Shown here piece by piece: positions 26,310-34,525 of a DNA stretch of 64,000 bases. Position 1 is the first letter of the stretch; every line of letters begins with the position of its first letter. Origin of the DNA: CBDFJH01 sp965198095. GTDB taxonomy: Bacteria > Latescibacterota > UBA2968 > GCA-2709665. The position numbers and the translations under genes were made by a program. The stretch is taken from NCBI GenBank assembly GCA_965198095.1, contig OZ240239.1, forward strand, positions 124,001-188,000, written 5' to 3'. The notes below the pieces were generated by a model, which was not told where the DNA came from, ran no database searches, and saw only the letters and a program-made list of their open reading frames with translations.

Positions 26310-26434
26310 GAAAATTCTCAGCTTCAAAAACAGACAGGTTGGGTAGCCTATTTTTCACGAACGACGCGTTGACTCTTCTCCGGCCCCGACGCGCGGGATG
26401 ATTGAATTCCCGCGCTCAGAGAAACGGACCGTCT

Positions 26435-26612
26435 TCCTGCGTCGGACGCGCGTCTATGAACCTATCCGATGCAACATCAAAGGCCAACACATCGACTCTG
26501 TCTTTCCGGTTGTCGTTGTCACAGGCGAGGCTTTTCTGAAGGCGCGCCAACTCACGTTGCAAACTTCGTGACATGAAACAAGCCGCCCGGAGCAGGATGC
26601 GCGGCGTGACAT
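26435..26612 (-). other. Relic of a PorV 3' region and terminator behind the lipoprotein gene
   Basis: This stretch aligns by eye with 19240-19480, the sequence downstream of the PorV-like gene: shared ATCCGATGCAA, CATCGACTC-GTCTTTC, AAGCCGCCCGGAGCA and GATCTCTCACC-GGTGCC. The similarity continues into the last bases of the lipoprotein gene (GGGCCCTTCTGAAGCGG against GGGTCCTTCTAAAGCGG at PorV's stop). The hairpin is decayed (GCCGCCCGGAGC...GCGGCG). Confidence 0.5.
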
Positions 26613-26620
26613 CCGATCTC

Positions 26621-27898
26621 TCACCAGGTGCCGGCTCTGCCCGCTTCAGAAGGGCCCCTATAGACGGGCTCGAACGTGTCGTCGTCGTCCGCGCCGAACC
26701 CCGTGGGCGGATGCACGACGCGCGACGCGCGTTGCAGGACATAGACCACCTTGAGGCTTGAATTCCGAATCACAACCCAGGCAAGCTGGGCGTCATCCCG
26801 GGGTCTCAAGGCCACGCCGCGATTGGGGATGGCTCCGGTCGTCCATCCGTTCACGAGGGCACGATCCAGGGGGAGGCCCACAGTGCCGGTTTGGTCGATG
26901 GACGTAAACCGGCTGCTGTCGTAGGTCGTGTAGTGCAACCGCCCGGATTCTGCACTTGCATCTACGCGGTCGATCTGAAAGGGAAAGACATCGAAAAAGG
27001 AAAGGTCCGGATCGACCTCGACCTCCAGCTCAGCGGAATAGACGGTCCGCCGGGTCAGGTTCGGGACGTCGAATCGGAGGAGCGACCCATACCGGATGCC
27101 GGAGGCCACCATCAGCTGATCGGTCTCCGGACGGTCGTCCGTGCGCGCTCCCCAGTAGGTGTCGTCAACCGCACCGGTCTCAAATCGGTGTGCCTCTCCG
27201 CCAAGGGTAAACAGGAACTCGAGCTTGGGGCGCCGCCCCTCTGTTCCCGGCCTCGAGGCATCCCCCGACGTGAGCACGGTGAGAAACTCCGATCCGGCCG
27301 CCGGATGCAGCATCACCTCCAGAAACGGCGCGGCGGCGTCGGCATCCAGCGCGTCGTCCAGAATCAGTCCGGGAAGGTCGACCGTCAGGCGGCCGGCGCC
27401 ATCGTCCGTGACAGTGGCGCCGGGTAACGCCGAAGCCGGAAGGTCGACGTGTGCGGCAGGATCCCGTCTGCTCACGAACGTGCTCGTTTCATCCCAAACC
27501 CCCTCCGGGCGGCTGATTTGCAGGTCCGGGATGCCGCGACCGCCACCATCCGCGTGCGTCCGGAGATGCATCCGGAGCGATATCATGACAAGGTCGCGAG
27601 CGCTGTTGCCGCCCGCCGCGCGAGCCATGGAATCGGCAGGCATCCGGAAGCGAAGCAAAGACCTCAACACGATCCCGTTCATCCGCCCAACCCGCAACTC
27701 GTCAGACTTCCCGTGGACGAGTGGCACGATGCCCTCGAACGTCGACTTACCCTCCGAAAGGGCGAGTGGATCCAGTTCTGTCAGGAGCGGCTCGGACGAG
27801 ACCTCCGACAGCCTTACGACGTCGCCGGACTTCCCGCAAGAGACGATGGATGCGAACGCCAGAAGAGGCAGTGCGAGGAGGGATTTTGAGAAGGTCAT
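26621..27898 (-). CDS. Lipoprotein, possible DNRLRE-like beta-sandwich repeats
   Basis: 425 residues from the ATG at 27898 (GGAAG upstream). The longer frame to 28054 only reads through palindromic repeats. Type II signal peptide MTFSKSLLALPLLAFASIVSC with lipobox IVSC. Two similar beta-rich halves each contain an xSLLRF strand (VLRSLLRFRMPAD, YGSLLRFDVPN) followed by helix-free secondary structure, the pattern of DNRLRE-type carbohydrate-binding modules. Anchored in the outer or inner membrane. The C-terminal tail (DDDDTFEPVYRGP...) probably reads into the relic described at 26435. Role unknown. Confidence 0.6.
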   Translation of the reverse strand: MTFSKSLLALPLLAFASIVSCGKSGDVVRLSEVSSEPLLTELDPLALSEGKSTFEGIVPLVHGKSDELRVGRMNGIVLRSLLRFRMPADSMARAAGGNSARDLVMISLRMHLRTHADGGGRGIPDLQISRPEGVWDETSTFVSRRDPAAHVDLPASALPGATVTDDGAGRLTVDLPGLILDDALDADAAAPFLEVMLHPAAGSEFLTVLTSGDASRPGTEGRRPKLEFLFTLGGEAHRFETGAVDDTYWGARTDDRPETDQLMVASGIRYGSLLRFDVPNLTRRTVYSAELEVEVDPDLSFFDVFPFQIDRVDASAESGRLHYTTYDSSRFTSIDQTGTVGLPLDRALVNGWTTGAIPNRGVALRPRDDAQLAWVVIRNSSLKVVYVLQRASRVVHPPTGFGADDDDTFEPVYRGPSEAGRAGTW

Positions 27899-28043
27899 GG
27901 GTCTTCCGGTGCTGCCGCGTCTTCCGTGAACCTTGAATTCCCTTCGTAAAGCTACGGAAAAGTGGGAAAAAGTAAAGCCTTCCAGGGGTGGTTCTCCAAA
28001 CGGAATCGGCATTGGGATGGCATACACACACGTCGTCATCCGC

Positions 28044-28890
28044 GGCTTCGCCAACAGAGTTGGCGATTGGATTGGCGCACCCTAAGTCGCCGTCTGTGGC
28101 TTCGCCAACAGAGTTGGCCATAGGATTGGCACATCTTAAATCGCAATCTGTGGCTTCGCCAACAGAGTTGGCGATTGGATTCGTGCACCCTAAATCGCAA
28201 TCTGTGGCTTCGCCAACAGAGTTGGCTCCTACCGGATTTGGGACGTTATGACATCGGTGAATCCAATAGGCCCAATAATCCGGTAGGAGCCGTCTCCCGA
28301 CGGCGAACCATCTGATCGCAGTGTGGTGCCTCTGCTGAACCTATGGGTGGCGATTGGATTCGTGCACCCTACGTCGCCGTCTGTGGCTTCGCCAACAGAG
28401 TTGGCTCCTACCGGATTCGGGACGTTTTGATATCGGTGAATTCAATTCACCGGAAAATACGGTAGGAGCCGTCTCCCGACGGCGAACCATCTGATCGCGG
28501 TGTGGTGCCTCTGCTGAACCTATGGGTGGCGATTGGATTGGCGCACCCTAAGTCGCCGTCCATGGCTTCGCCAACAGAGTTGGCAATTGGATTGGCGCAC
28601 CCTAAGTCGCCGTCCATGGCTTCGCCAACAGAGTTGGCTCCTACCGGATTCGGGACGTTTTGATATCGGTGAATTCAATTCACCGGAAAATACGGTAGGA
28701 GCCGTCTCCCGACGGCGAACCATCTGATCGCGGTGTGCGCCTCTGCTGAACCTATGGGTGGCCATAGGATTGGCGCACCCTAAATCGCAATCTGTGGCTT
28801 CGCCAACAGAGTTGGCCATGGGATTGGCGCACCCTAAATCGCAATCTGTGGCTTCGCCAACAGAGTTGGCTCCTACCGGATTTGTGGCGT
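28044..28890. repeat. Nested palindromic repeat array (54-bp and ~179-bp periods)
   Basis: The core GGCTTCGCCAACAGAGTTGG occurs nine times, starting at 28044, 28098, 28152, 28206, 28385, 28564, 28618, 28796 and 28850. The steps are 54, 54, 54, 179, 179, 54, 178 and 54. The core is a hairpin (GCCAAC-AGA-GTTGGC). The long step adds TCCTACCGGATT... and its partner GGTAGGAGCCGTCTCCCGACGGCGAA, so it is a variant of the RAYT-type L-spacer-R unit. It occupies most of the 27899-29058 gap. No credible gene lies in it. Confidence 0.9.
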
Positions 28891-28990
28891 TATGACATTG
28901 GCGCTACGGAGCGCAAAATACGTGCCGCCAGCAGCTCGGCTGCCCGCGGCGTTGCGCGCTTCTTCGTGTCACTCCGCGATACGAAAAACA

Positions 28991-29020
28991 AGCCGCCCGG
29001 AGCGCCTGCTCCGGGCGGCT
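28991..29020 (-). terminator. Intrinsic terminator behind the SDR gene
   Basis: A 12-bp perfect stem GCCGCCCGGAGC with a 4-nt loop, followed on the minus strand by TTGTTTTTCG. It lies 38 bp behind the stop at 29059 and would end the 29-36 kb operon. Same stem as 19395-19422. Confidence 0.8.
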
Positions 29021-29058
29021 GCTCATTGCCGCGATATGATTTCGCCATTTGGAACCGA

Positions 29059-29832
29059 TCAAACCTGGGTCGTGCCGGCCATGGATCCGCCATCAACCGC
29101 GATGGTCTGACCGCTGACGTATCGGGATTCGTCAGAGGCCAGGTAGACCGCCAACTCGGCGATATCTTCGGGCCGACCGAGCCGCCCCAGGGGGACGGCC
29201 GCCGCGTTCACGCTCCGTTTCGCCTCGCCGTCTTCGGTCGACGCGTAGTAGCGCGCGAGCATGGGCGTATCGGTCGCGATCGGGCAGATCGCGTTGGCGC
29301 GAATGGCCTCCTTCGCGAAGTCGATTGCGAGGGACCGGGTGAGGGCGGTCACGGCCCCCTTCGAGGCGGCGTACAAGGGCATATCGGGCCGGACCCGCAG
29401 CGCGGTGAGCGAGGCGATATTGATGATCGAGCCGCCTCCGCTCTCGATCATCAGCGGAATAGCCTGTTTGCACACGAGCAGGACCGCCAGGACGTTCAGA
29501 TTCATCGTGCGATGGAAATCGGCCTCGGCCGTCTCCAGCAGGGGCTTGAGCTCGCAGATCCCGGCGTTGTTGTCCAGGACGTCCAGTCTTCCATACTCGG
29601 ACCGAATGGCCGCCACTGACTGCCGCACATCGGCCTCGGAGGTCACGTCCGCCTCCAAGGCCAAGGCGGTTCCGCCCTGGCTCCGGATCCGGTCCGCGAC
29701 CTTCGACCCGTTCTGCGCATCGATGTCCACGACCACCACCTTGGCCCCTTCTCTGGCGAAGGCCAGCGCAGTGGCCTGTCCGATGCCGGCTCCGCCGCCG
29801 GTGATCAGCGCAACCTTATTCCGTAAACGCAT
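29059..29832 (-). CDS. Short-chain dehydrogenase/reductase (SDR)
   Basis: 257 residues from the ATG at 29832, which matches the family N-terminus MRLRNKVALITGGGAGIG (Rossmann TGxxxGxG). Further motifs: NNAG in VLDNNAGI, catalytic Ser in INIASLTAL, YAASK (Tyr-x3-Lys), and YVSGQTIAVDGG near the end. Asp in VVVDIDAQ suggests NAD(H) preference. It probably oxidises a sugar or hydroxy acid, in line with its neighbours. Last gene before the terminator at 28991; a PhyH gene is upstream. Confidence 0.92.
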   Translation of the reverse strand: MRLRNKVALITGGGAGIGQATALAFAREGAKVVVVDIDAQNGSKVADRIRSQGGTALALEADVTSEADVRQSVAAIRSEYGRLDVLDNNAGICELKPLLETAEADFHRTMNLNVLAVLLVCKQAIPLMIESGGGSIINIASLTALRVRPDMPLYAASKGAVTALTRSLAIDFAKEAIRANAICPIATDTPMLARYYASTEDGEAKRSVNAAAVPLGRLGRPEDIAELAVYLASDESRYVSGQTIAVDGGSMAGTTQV

Positions 29833-29858
29833 AGCCTTGTCTCGCGGATGATGCATTT

Positions 29859-29887
29859 GTAGGGGCGAACACGAGGTCCACCCCTAC
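29859..29887. repeat. GTAGGGGCG...CCCCTAC palindrome
   Basis: GTAGGGG and CCCCTAC arms enclose CGAACACGAGGTCCA. It resembles widespread REP-type palindromes, and sits 27 bp upstream of the SDR start. Confidence 0.55.
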
Positions 29888-29962
29888 CGATCTGTCTTCC
29901 GAATACCATCATTCGATCCGGTCCCCGATAAGACGAACGACGATCCAAGGTTTTAAAGTCCG

Positions 29963-29993
29963 CGGTACCCGTGTTTTGATTTCCCGGTACCCG
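29963..29993 (-). repeat. GGTACC-bounded 3' element, copy 4
   Basis: CGGTACCC-GTGTTTTGATTTCC-CGGTACCCG on the plus strand, 4 bp behind the stop of the PhyH gene at 29998. ACGAACGACGATCCAAGG lies just beyond it. Confidence 0.8.
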
Positions 29994-29997
29994 ATGC

Positions 29998-30936
29998 TCA
30001 CGTTTCTCTATAGATCGGCACGTTGGCGACGGCCGCTTCGATCTGATCGGGACCGTAGGTCGCCTGATCCGAGCTCGGTACCAGCCGGCTGTCCATACCG
30101 GTCATCTCCGCCCGCAGGCCCGTTCTCGCCGCCTTGATCTCCCGCATTCGAGCCAGCCATCGCGCCCGCGTGAGATGCCCGTCGGGGTTCGAATGCCAGC
30201 TGCCAGGGAAGACATCGGGATCGTCCCACGGCGCCGTCTCTTTCGGTTCGTTGATGATCAACTGCCAGCGGGTGGCCTCCATCTCCGCTTCGGTTTCCGG
30301 ATACTTGTAGAACCCGACGCGACACATTCTGCGGTCCACGAAGCCGCCCCAACTGGCGTGCCACAGCCGAACGTCGAAGGCCACGACGTCGCCCGGATCC
30401 GCCTCGCAGGCGTAGGCGGGGACGTGCTCCACGCCCCCGAGCGCCCGCTTGATCGGGTGCGATCCGCCCAGCTTCTGTTTGGCCCTCACGTCGCGCAGCA
30501 CATCGTGAAACGGATTCTGGTGTGAGCCCGAAATCACCCGAAGCGCGCCCCTGTCCGCCCGGACCGGCTGGAGATAGAAGAGAAAGCTCACGCCGGACTG
30601 GTTGATGTTCACCGTGTCGGGGTGCCATTTGGTGCCTGGGTTCACGAAGCGCATTACGCTGCACGGCCCGATCGCGAAGACGTCTTCGCCGAACATCCGC
30701 TCCGCCGTCCCGACGAACCTCGGGTCTTCGGTCAGCCCGGAAAGAAACGGCCCGTCCTGGACCCTGAAATAGAAGCCCTGCCGCTTGCTGCCGTCGAACG
30801 CGTCATACCGAGAAACGCGCTCGGCCGCGCGCTCGAACTCGGCGTTGATTGCCTCCACCTCGTCCCGCGTGAACAGGCTTTTCAGGATTACGAATCCGAA
30901 CGTCCTGAAGTGCGAAAGCTGCTCCTGGGTCAACAT
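29998..30936 (-). CDS. Phytanoyl-CoA dioxygenase (PhyH) family protein
   Basis: 312 residues from the ATG at 30936 (AGGAGGGAAGG upstream). Double-stranded beta-helix Fe(II)/2-oxoglutarate oxygenase: H105-x-D107 in TKWHPDTVN, distal H193 in RLWHASWGG and the 2-oxoglutarate Arg206 in MCRVGFYK. Cytosolic. Its position between the TPP-enzyme operon and an SDR suggests hydroxylation of a small metabolite in that pathway. A REP-like hairpin (30992-31013) lies 56 bp upstream of its start, as one does for the PhyH gene at 45423. Confidence 0.92.
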   Translation of the reverse strand: MLTQEQLSHFRTFGFVILKSLFTRDEVEAINAEFERAAERVSRYDAFDGSKRQGFYFRVQDGPFLSGLTEDPRFVGTAERMFGEDVFAIGPCSVMRFVNPGTKWHPDTVNINQSGVSFLFYLQPVRADRGALRVISGSHQNPFHDVLRDVRAKQKLGGSHPIKRALGGVEHVPAYACEADPGDVVAFDVRLWHASWGGFVDRRMCRVGFYKYPETEAEMEATRWQLIINEPKETAPWDDPDVFPGSWHSNPDGHLTRARWLARMREIKAARTGLRAEMTGMDSRLVPSSDQATYGPDQIEAAVANVPIYRET

Positions 30937-30991
30937 GAGCCTTCCCTCCTTTTGCAGCGTCCCCCGTCCCCGCAAAAGACATGCCGTGTGG

Positions 30992-31013
30992 CACCGGCAG
31001 CAAGCTGCCGGTG
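30992..31013. repeat. CACCGGCAGC-AA-GCTGCCGGTG hairpin
   Basis: A 10-bp perfect stem upstream of the PhyH gene, with flanks GTGTGG and GAT. The copy at 46225-46246 has the same flanks in inverse orientation, also upstream of a PhyH gene. Confidence 0.7.
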
Positions 31014-31056
31014 GATCATGATGAGCCTGTTGTGTTTCTTAGCGTGAGGAATCTTG

Positions 31057-31079
31057 CACGGGCAGACAAGCTGCCCGTG
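31057..31079. repeat. CACGGGCAG-ACAAG-CTGCCCGTG hairpin
   Basis: A variant of the hairpin at 30992 with compensating changes in both arms (GGGCAG/CTGCCC instead of CGGCAG/CTGCCG), showing that base pairing is maintained or that it is a sister element. Confidence 0.65.
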
Positions 31080-31160
31080 GCACACGTGACTGGATTCGCG
31101 ATCTCACGCGCAGAACCACCGGCGATCCGATTCAGTCTTTCGAACGACGGTTTTTTCGGG

Positions 31161-31184
31161 ACACCTGTTTTGATTTCCGCTACT
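31161..31184 (-). repeat. GGTACC-type 3' element, decayed
   Basis: ACACCTGTTTTGATTTCCGC keeps the GTTTTGATTTCC centre of the family but both GGTACC blocks are lost. It ends 3 bp behind the stop at 31188, and a CGAACGACGG motif precedes it, the same layout as the intact copies. Confidence 0.5.
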
Positions 31185-31187
31185 CTC

Positions 31188-32804
31188 TCATGCGGTAATT
31201 TTCTGCAGCCCCAGCTTTACCGGCACCTCGATCAGCGTCGGCTTTTCACTCTCAAGCGCCGCCTCGATCGCCGGGCCTATCCCATCAAGCCGCTCCACCC
31301 GGACCGCGTCCGCACCAAACGCCTTTCCCAGGGCTACGAAGTCGGGGTTCACGAGATCCACCTCGCTCCTTTGGCCGAAACGATCGTCCTGTTGAATCCG
31401 AAGGATGCCGTAACCCCGGTCGTCAAAGACCAGAATCACGACCGGGAGGCCGTACTGTACCGCAGTCGCCAGTTCCTGACAGGTCAGCATGAAGCCCCCG
31501 TCTCCGCAGATGGCGACCACCGGCCGGTCCGGATGGGCAACCTTGGCCCCCAGGGCAGCGGGAAGGCCGTAGCCCAGCGTGCATCCGCCCATCGGGTAAA
31601 GATAGGTGCGCGGCGCATAGATATCCAGCATCTGCCAGCCCAGGTTGGTGCACACCGTCACATCCATGGCAAAGATCGTTTCCCTCGGGAGCGCGGAACG
31701 GACGTCCTGGATCATCCGGGTTTCAACGGGAAGCGCCTCCTGCCAGAGGCTCCGGACCTCCGCCTTCAGGTCGGCCACCTCGGCTTGACGGCCTTGCCGC
31801 GGCAATGAATCTGTCGAAAGCTGACCCAGGATCGCTTCGAGCGTCGCCGCCGCATCCCCCGCGAGAGGCAGGGCTGCCGGATAGTTTTTTCCGATCATCT
31901 CCGGATCGATATCGATATGGATGACCGTCTCCGGAAGCTGCAGCGTCCACTTATCGGTGGCCAGGTAAGAAAATCGCGTCCCGACGGCCAGCAGCAGGTC
32001 GCAGCCCTTGAGATAGTCGCGCACGGGTCGCTGCCCGAGGAGGTAACCCAGGTGCAGGGGATGATCGGCCGGCAGTGCGCCCTTGCCCAGATTCGTCGTC
32101 AGCACAGGGGCCTGGAGCGTTTCGGCGAGCTGTGCAAGCTCGGCACAGGCCCCGCCGCTCACGACGCCGCCGCCCGCCCAGAGGATCGGGCGCTTCGACT
32201 GTTCGATCAGGTCAACCGCTTTCTCGATTCCATCCCGGCTCGGTGCCGGTCGCGACGGTTGCGAGGCTGCCGGGATCGCCACTTCGTCCGCGGCGTCCAG
32301 GACATCTACGGGCAGTTCCAGTGCAACAGGCCTTGGACGACCCGACAAAGCGCTGCGAATCGCCGCCCGTAGTTCGGGAACGATCTCCGCGACGCCCGAC
32401 GCCCTCGCGCTGAAGCCAGTCACTCGCTCCAGCATCCCCAGCTGGTCGGGCACTTCGTGATAGACGCCTTTGCCGGCGTCGATGTACGCCGAGGGGATCT
32501 GCGTGCACAATAGCAGGACGGGGCACGAGTCGCCGTAAGATGTAGCAAGCGCCCCGAGCGTATTCAGCGCGGCCGGTCCCGTCGTGGTCAGACAGACGCC
32601 GAGCCTGCCCGTCGACCGGGCGTAGCCGTCGGCCATGAATGCGGCGCCCTGCTCGTGGCGAACCAGGACGTGACGAATCTCCGGCACGTCCAGCAGCGCG
32701 TCATAGATCGACAGGGAGTGGCTGCCCGGGATGCCGAAGACGGTATCCACCCCTTCCGCCAGGAGCGTTTGGACAACCGCCTGCCCCCCGGTTAGACGCG
32801 GCAT
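31188..32804 (-). CDS. Thiamine diphosphate enzyme, acetolactate-synthase-like
   Basis: 538 residues, start 3 bp after the stop of the SDR gene at 32808. Three-domain ThDP fold: N-terminal Pyr domain with catalytic Glu51 in RHEQGAAFMADGYAR, a central transhydrogenase-like domain (ILWAGGGVVSGGA), and a C-terminal PP domain with GDGGFMLTCQE and VFDDRGYG. The usual Asn-Asn of the ThDP motif is Asp-Asp here. No regulatory subunit is nearby, so a catabolic role (2-oxo acid decarboxylation or carboligation) fits better than branched-chain biosynthesis. It probably acts with the SDR and FAH-family partners. Confidence 0.88.
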   Translation of the reverse strand: MPRLTGGQAVVQTLLAEGVDTVFGIPGSHSLSIYDALLDVPEIRHVLVRHEQGAAFMADGYARSTGRLGVCLTTTGPAALNTLGALATSYGDSCPVLLLCTQIPSAYIDAGKGVYHEVPDQLGMLERVTGFSARASGVAEIVPELRAAIRSALSGRPRPVALELPVDVLDAADEVAIPAASQPSRPAPSRDGIEKAVDLIEQSKRPILWAGGGVVSGGACAELAQLAETLQAPVLTTNLGKGALPADHPLHLGYLLGQRPVRDYLKGCDLLLAVGTRFSYLATDKWTLQLPETVIHIDIDPEMIGKNYPAALPLAGDAAATLEAILGQLSTDSLPRQGRQAEVADLKAEVRSLWQEALPVETRMIQDVRSALPRETIFAMDVTVCTNLGWQMLDIYAPRTYLYPMGGCTLGYGLPAALGAKVAHPDRPVVAICGDGGFMLTCQELATAVQYGLPVVILVFDDRGYGILRIQQDDRFGQRSEVDLVNPDFVALGKAFGADAVRVERLDGIGPAIEAALESEKPTLIEVPVKLGLQKITA

Positions 32805-32807
32805 GTG

Positions 32808-33596
32808 TCATTCCGCCGTGGGCGGCGTGGGAAAGGGACGGCCGATCGGGTTGCCCGCAATCAACCCGCCGTCGACGCACAAGACGTGTCCGGTGATGTA
32901 GCTGGATTCGTCGGAGGCCAGGAACAGGACCGCATTCGCCACTTCGCGGGGCAATCCCCATCGCCCCATCGGGACCAGGTAATTCCCCAGGGCATACTGG
33001 TCGCCCCCGACGCGCCAGGAGGTCATCTCGGTCTCGGTCATTCCCGGCGCCACGGCGTTCACGCGTATGTTCCGGTCCGCCAGATCGATCGCCAGCGTAC
33101 GGGTGAGCGCGACGGCGCCGCCCTTGCTCGCCATATACGGCTCGCGAAGGTGGGATGACTGGATGGCGCCGATCGAGGCGATGTTCACGATGTTGCCCTG
33201 CCCGCGCTCCAGGAAATGATCCAGCACGTAGCGGCAGGTGAACCAGACGCCGTTCAGGTTGACGCCGATCACCTTGTGCCAGTCTTCGTCCGTGAATTCG
33301 TTCGGAAATTTGTAGAGGTTGATCCCGGCGTTGTTGACCACGATGTCGATCTGACCGAACGTCTCCAGCGTCTTCGCGATGGCAGCCTGCACCGCCTCCG
33401 ACCGTGAGACATCCGTCTGGGTAACGAGCGCCCGACGTTTCAGCTCCCGGATCGACTCAGCCGTCTTGTGGGCCCCTTCCTGATCGATCTCGAAGATGGC
33501 GACGTCCGCCCCCTCTTCGGCGAATCGGATCGCAGTCGCCCGGCCGATCCCGCTCCCCGCGCCGGTCACGATGGCCACCTTCTCTTGCAGTCTCAC
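32808..33596 (-). CDS. Short-chain dehydrogenase/reductase (SDR)
   Basis: 262 residues; the GTG start at 33596 overlaps the upstream stop as GTGA, so translation is coupled. Motifs: VTGAGSGIGRA, NNAGINLY, Ser in IASIGAIQSS, YMASK (Tyr-x3-Lys) and ITGHVLCVDGG. Its place beside an FAH-family hydrolase recalls 2-keto-3-deoxy-L-fuconate/rhamnonate dehydrogenases, which make the diketo acid that an FAH-type hydrolase then cleaves. That assignment is inferred from context. Confidence 0.92.
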   Translation of the reverse strand: MRLQEKVAIVTGAGSGIGRATAIRFAEEGADVAIFEIDQEGAHKTAESIRELKRRALVTQTDVSRSEAVQAAIAKTLETFGQIDIVVNNAGINLYKFPNEFTDEDWHKVIGVNLNGVWFTCRYVLDHFLERGQGNIVNIASIGAIQSSHLREPYMASKGGAVALTRTLAIDLADRNIRVNAVAPGMTETEMTSWRVGGDQYALGNYLVPMGRWGLPREVANAVLFLASDESSYITGHVLCVDGGLIAGNPIGRPFPTPPTAE

Positions 33597-34525
33597 GGGG
33601 ACCGATGCCCCTTCCGCACGACGCGATTCCGAAGCACGCCGATCCGTTCGATCTCCAGCTCCACGACGTCCCCCGGCTGCAGCCAGCGATCCAGCTCCAG
33701 ACCGCAGCCGCCCCCCACGGTGCCGCTCCCGAAAAGCTCCCCGGGATGGATCGTCTCCCCCATCGAAACGTGGGCGACGAGCTGCCCGAATGTCCAGTAG
33801 GATGTACCGGAGCGGTTGTCCGACCAGGTCTCGCCGTTGATCCTGGCCGTCATGCGCAGGTCGTAGGGATCCACCTCGTCAGCCGTCACGATGCACGGTC
33901 CGATCGACGTCGCGAAGTCCTTCCCTTTGGCCGGCCCGAGCTTGCACGCCATCTCCCTGCGCTGAATGTCCCGCGCGCTCCAGTCGTTCAACACGGTGTA
34001 GCCGAAGATGTGATCCTCGCCCCGCTCCGCCGGGATATCCCGACCTCCCTTTCCGATGATGATCCCCATCTCCAGCTCGTAGTCCAGCTTCTCGGTGTAG
34101 GAGGGCCAAACCAGGTCTTCCTCCGGGCCGATCATCGCCAGTGCATTCCCCTTGTAATAGGTCGGCATCTCGCGCCAGATCTCGGGCAGCGGTTCCCCGC
34201 GAAGCTTCCAGGCGGTCCGCACGTGCTGTTCGAAGATCCAGAAGTCACGGAACGATCTCGGCCGAGGAAGGGGCGGCAGTAGTTTCACTTCATCCGGTTC
34301 GTGCCAGTAGCACGGGTCGTTGTTCGCCAGGGCAGAGTCGAAGGCCGATCTGGCCGCATCGAGGCCGGCCTCTCCGGCGTCGATCAACGCCAGCATATCC
34401 TGGGCGAAGTCTCCCCGGCCCGCATCAGACGCCGCCGCGGCTGCCAGGTCGAGCACCCGCCCGGCATCGTCCAGCGCCCCCAGGCAAGTCCGGGACGCGC
34501 CATCTGTGAAGGTCACGAGCTTCAC
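33593..34525 (-). CDS. Fumarylacetoacetate hydrolase (FAH) family protein
   Basis: 310 residues, GTG start overlapping the upstream stop by 4 bp (GTGA). The C-terminal FAH catalytic domain carries the metal ligands in DYELEMGIIIGK (Glu-x-Glu), DWSARDIQ and the Asp region near IGPCIVTADEVD. N-terminal FAH_N-like region ~1-80. Family members cleave C-C bonds of acylpyruvates or diketo acids; 2,4-diketo-3-deoxy-L-fuconate hydrolase is one. Between an SDR and a 3-hydroxyacyl-CoA-dehydrogenase-like gene this fits sugar-acid or ring catabolism. Confidence 0.92.
   Translation of the reverse strand: MKLVTFTDGASRTCLGALDDAGRVLDLAAAAASDAGRGDFAQDMLALIDAGEAGLDAARSAFDSALANNDPCYWHEPDEVKLLPPLPRPRSFRDFWIFEQHVRTAWKLRGEPLPEIWREMPTYYKGNALAMIGPEEDLVWPSYTEKLDYELEMGIIIGKGGRDIPAERGEDHIFGYTVLNDWSARDIQRREMACKLGPAKGKDFATSIGPCIVTADEVDPYDLRMTARINGETWSDNRSGTSYWTFGQLVAHVSMGETIHPGELFGSGTVGGGCGLELDRWLQPGDVVELEIERIGVLRNRVVRKGHRSP

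Noticed and set aside
26416..26742. Minus-strand frame of 108 codons overlapping the lipoprotein end
   Set aside because: It reads the repeat scar and the terminator relic; the similar frame at 19214-19408 also covers only that repeat. No ribosome site or family.
28520..28819. ORFs across the nested repeat array (MANSVGEATD-type repeats)
   Set aside because: They are translations of the palindromic cores in several frames and strands, with no start signal or coding bias.
31188..32804. Biosynthetic acetolactate synthase ilvB
   Set aside because: No small subunit or other branched-chain biosynthesis gene nearby, Asp-Asp in the ThDP motif, and a catabolic operon; kept as ThDP enzyme only.
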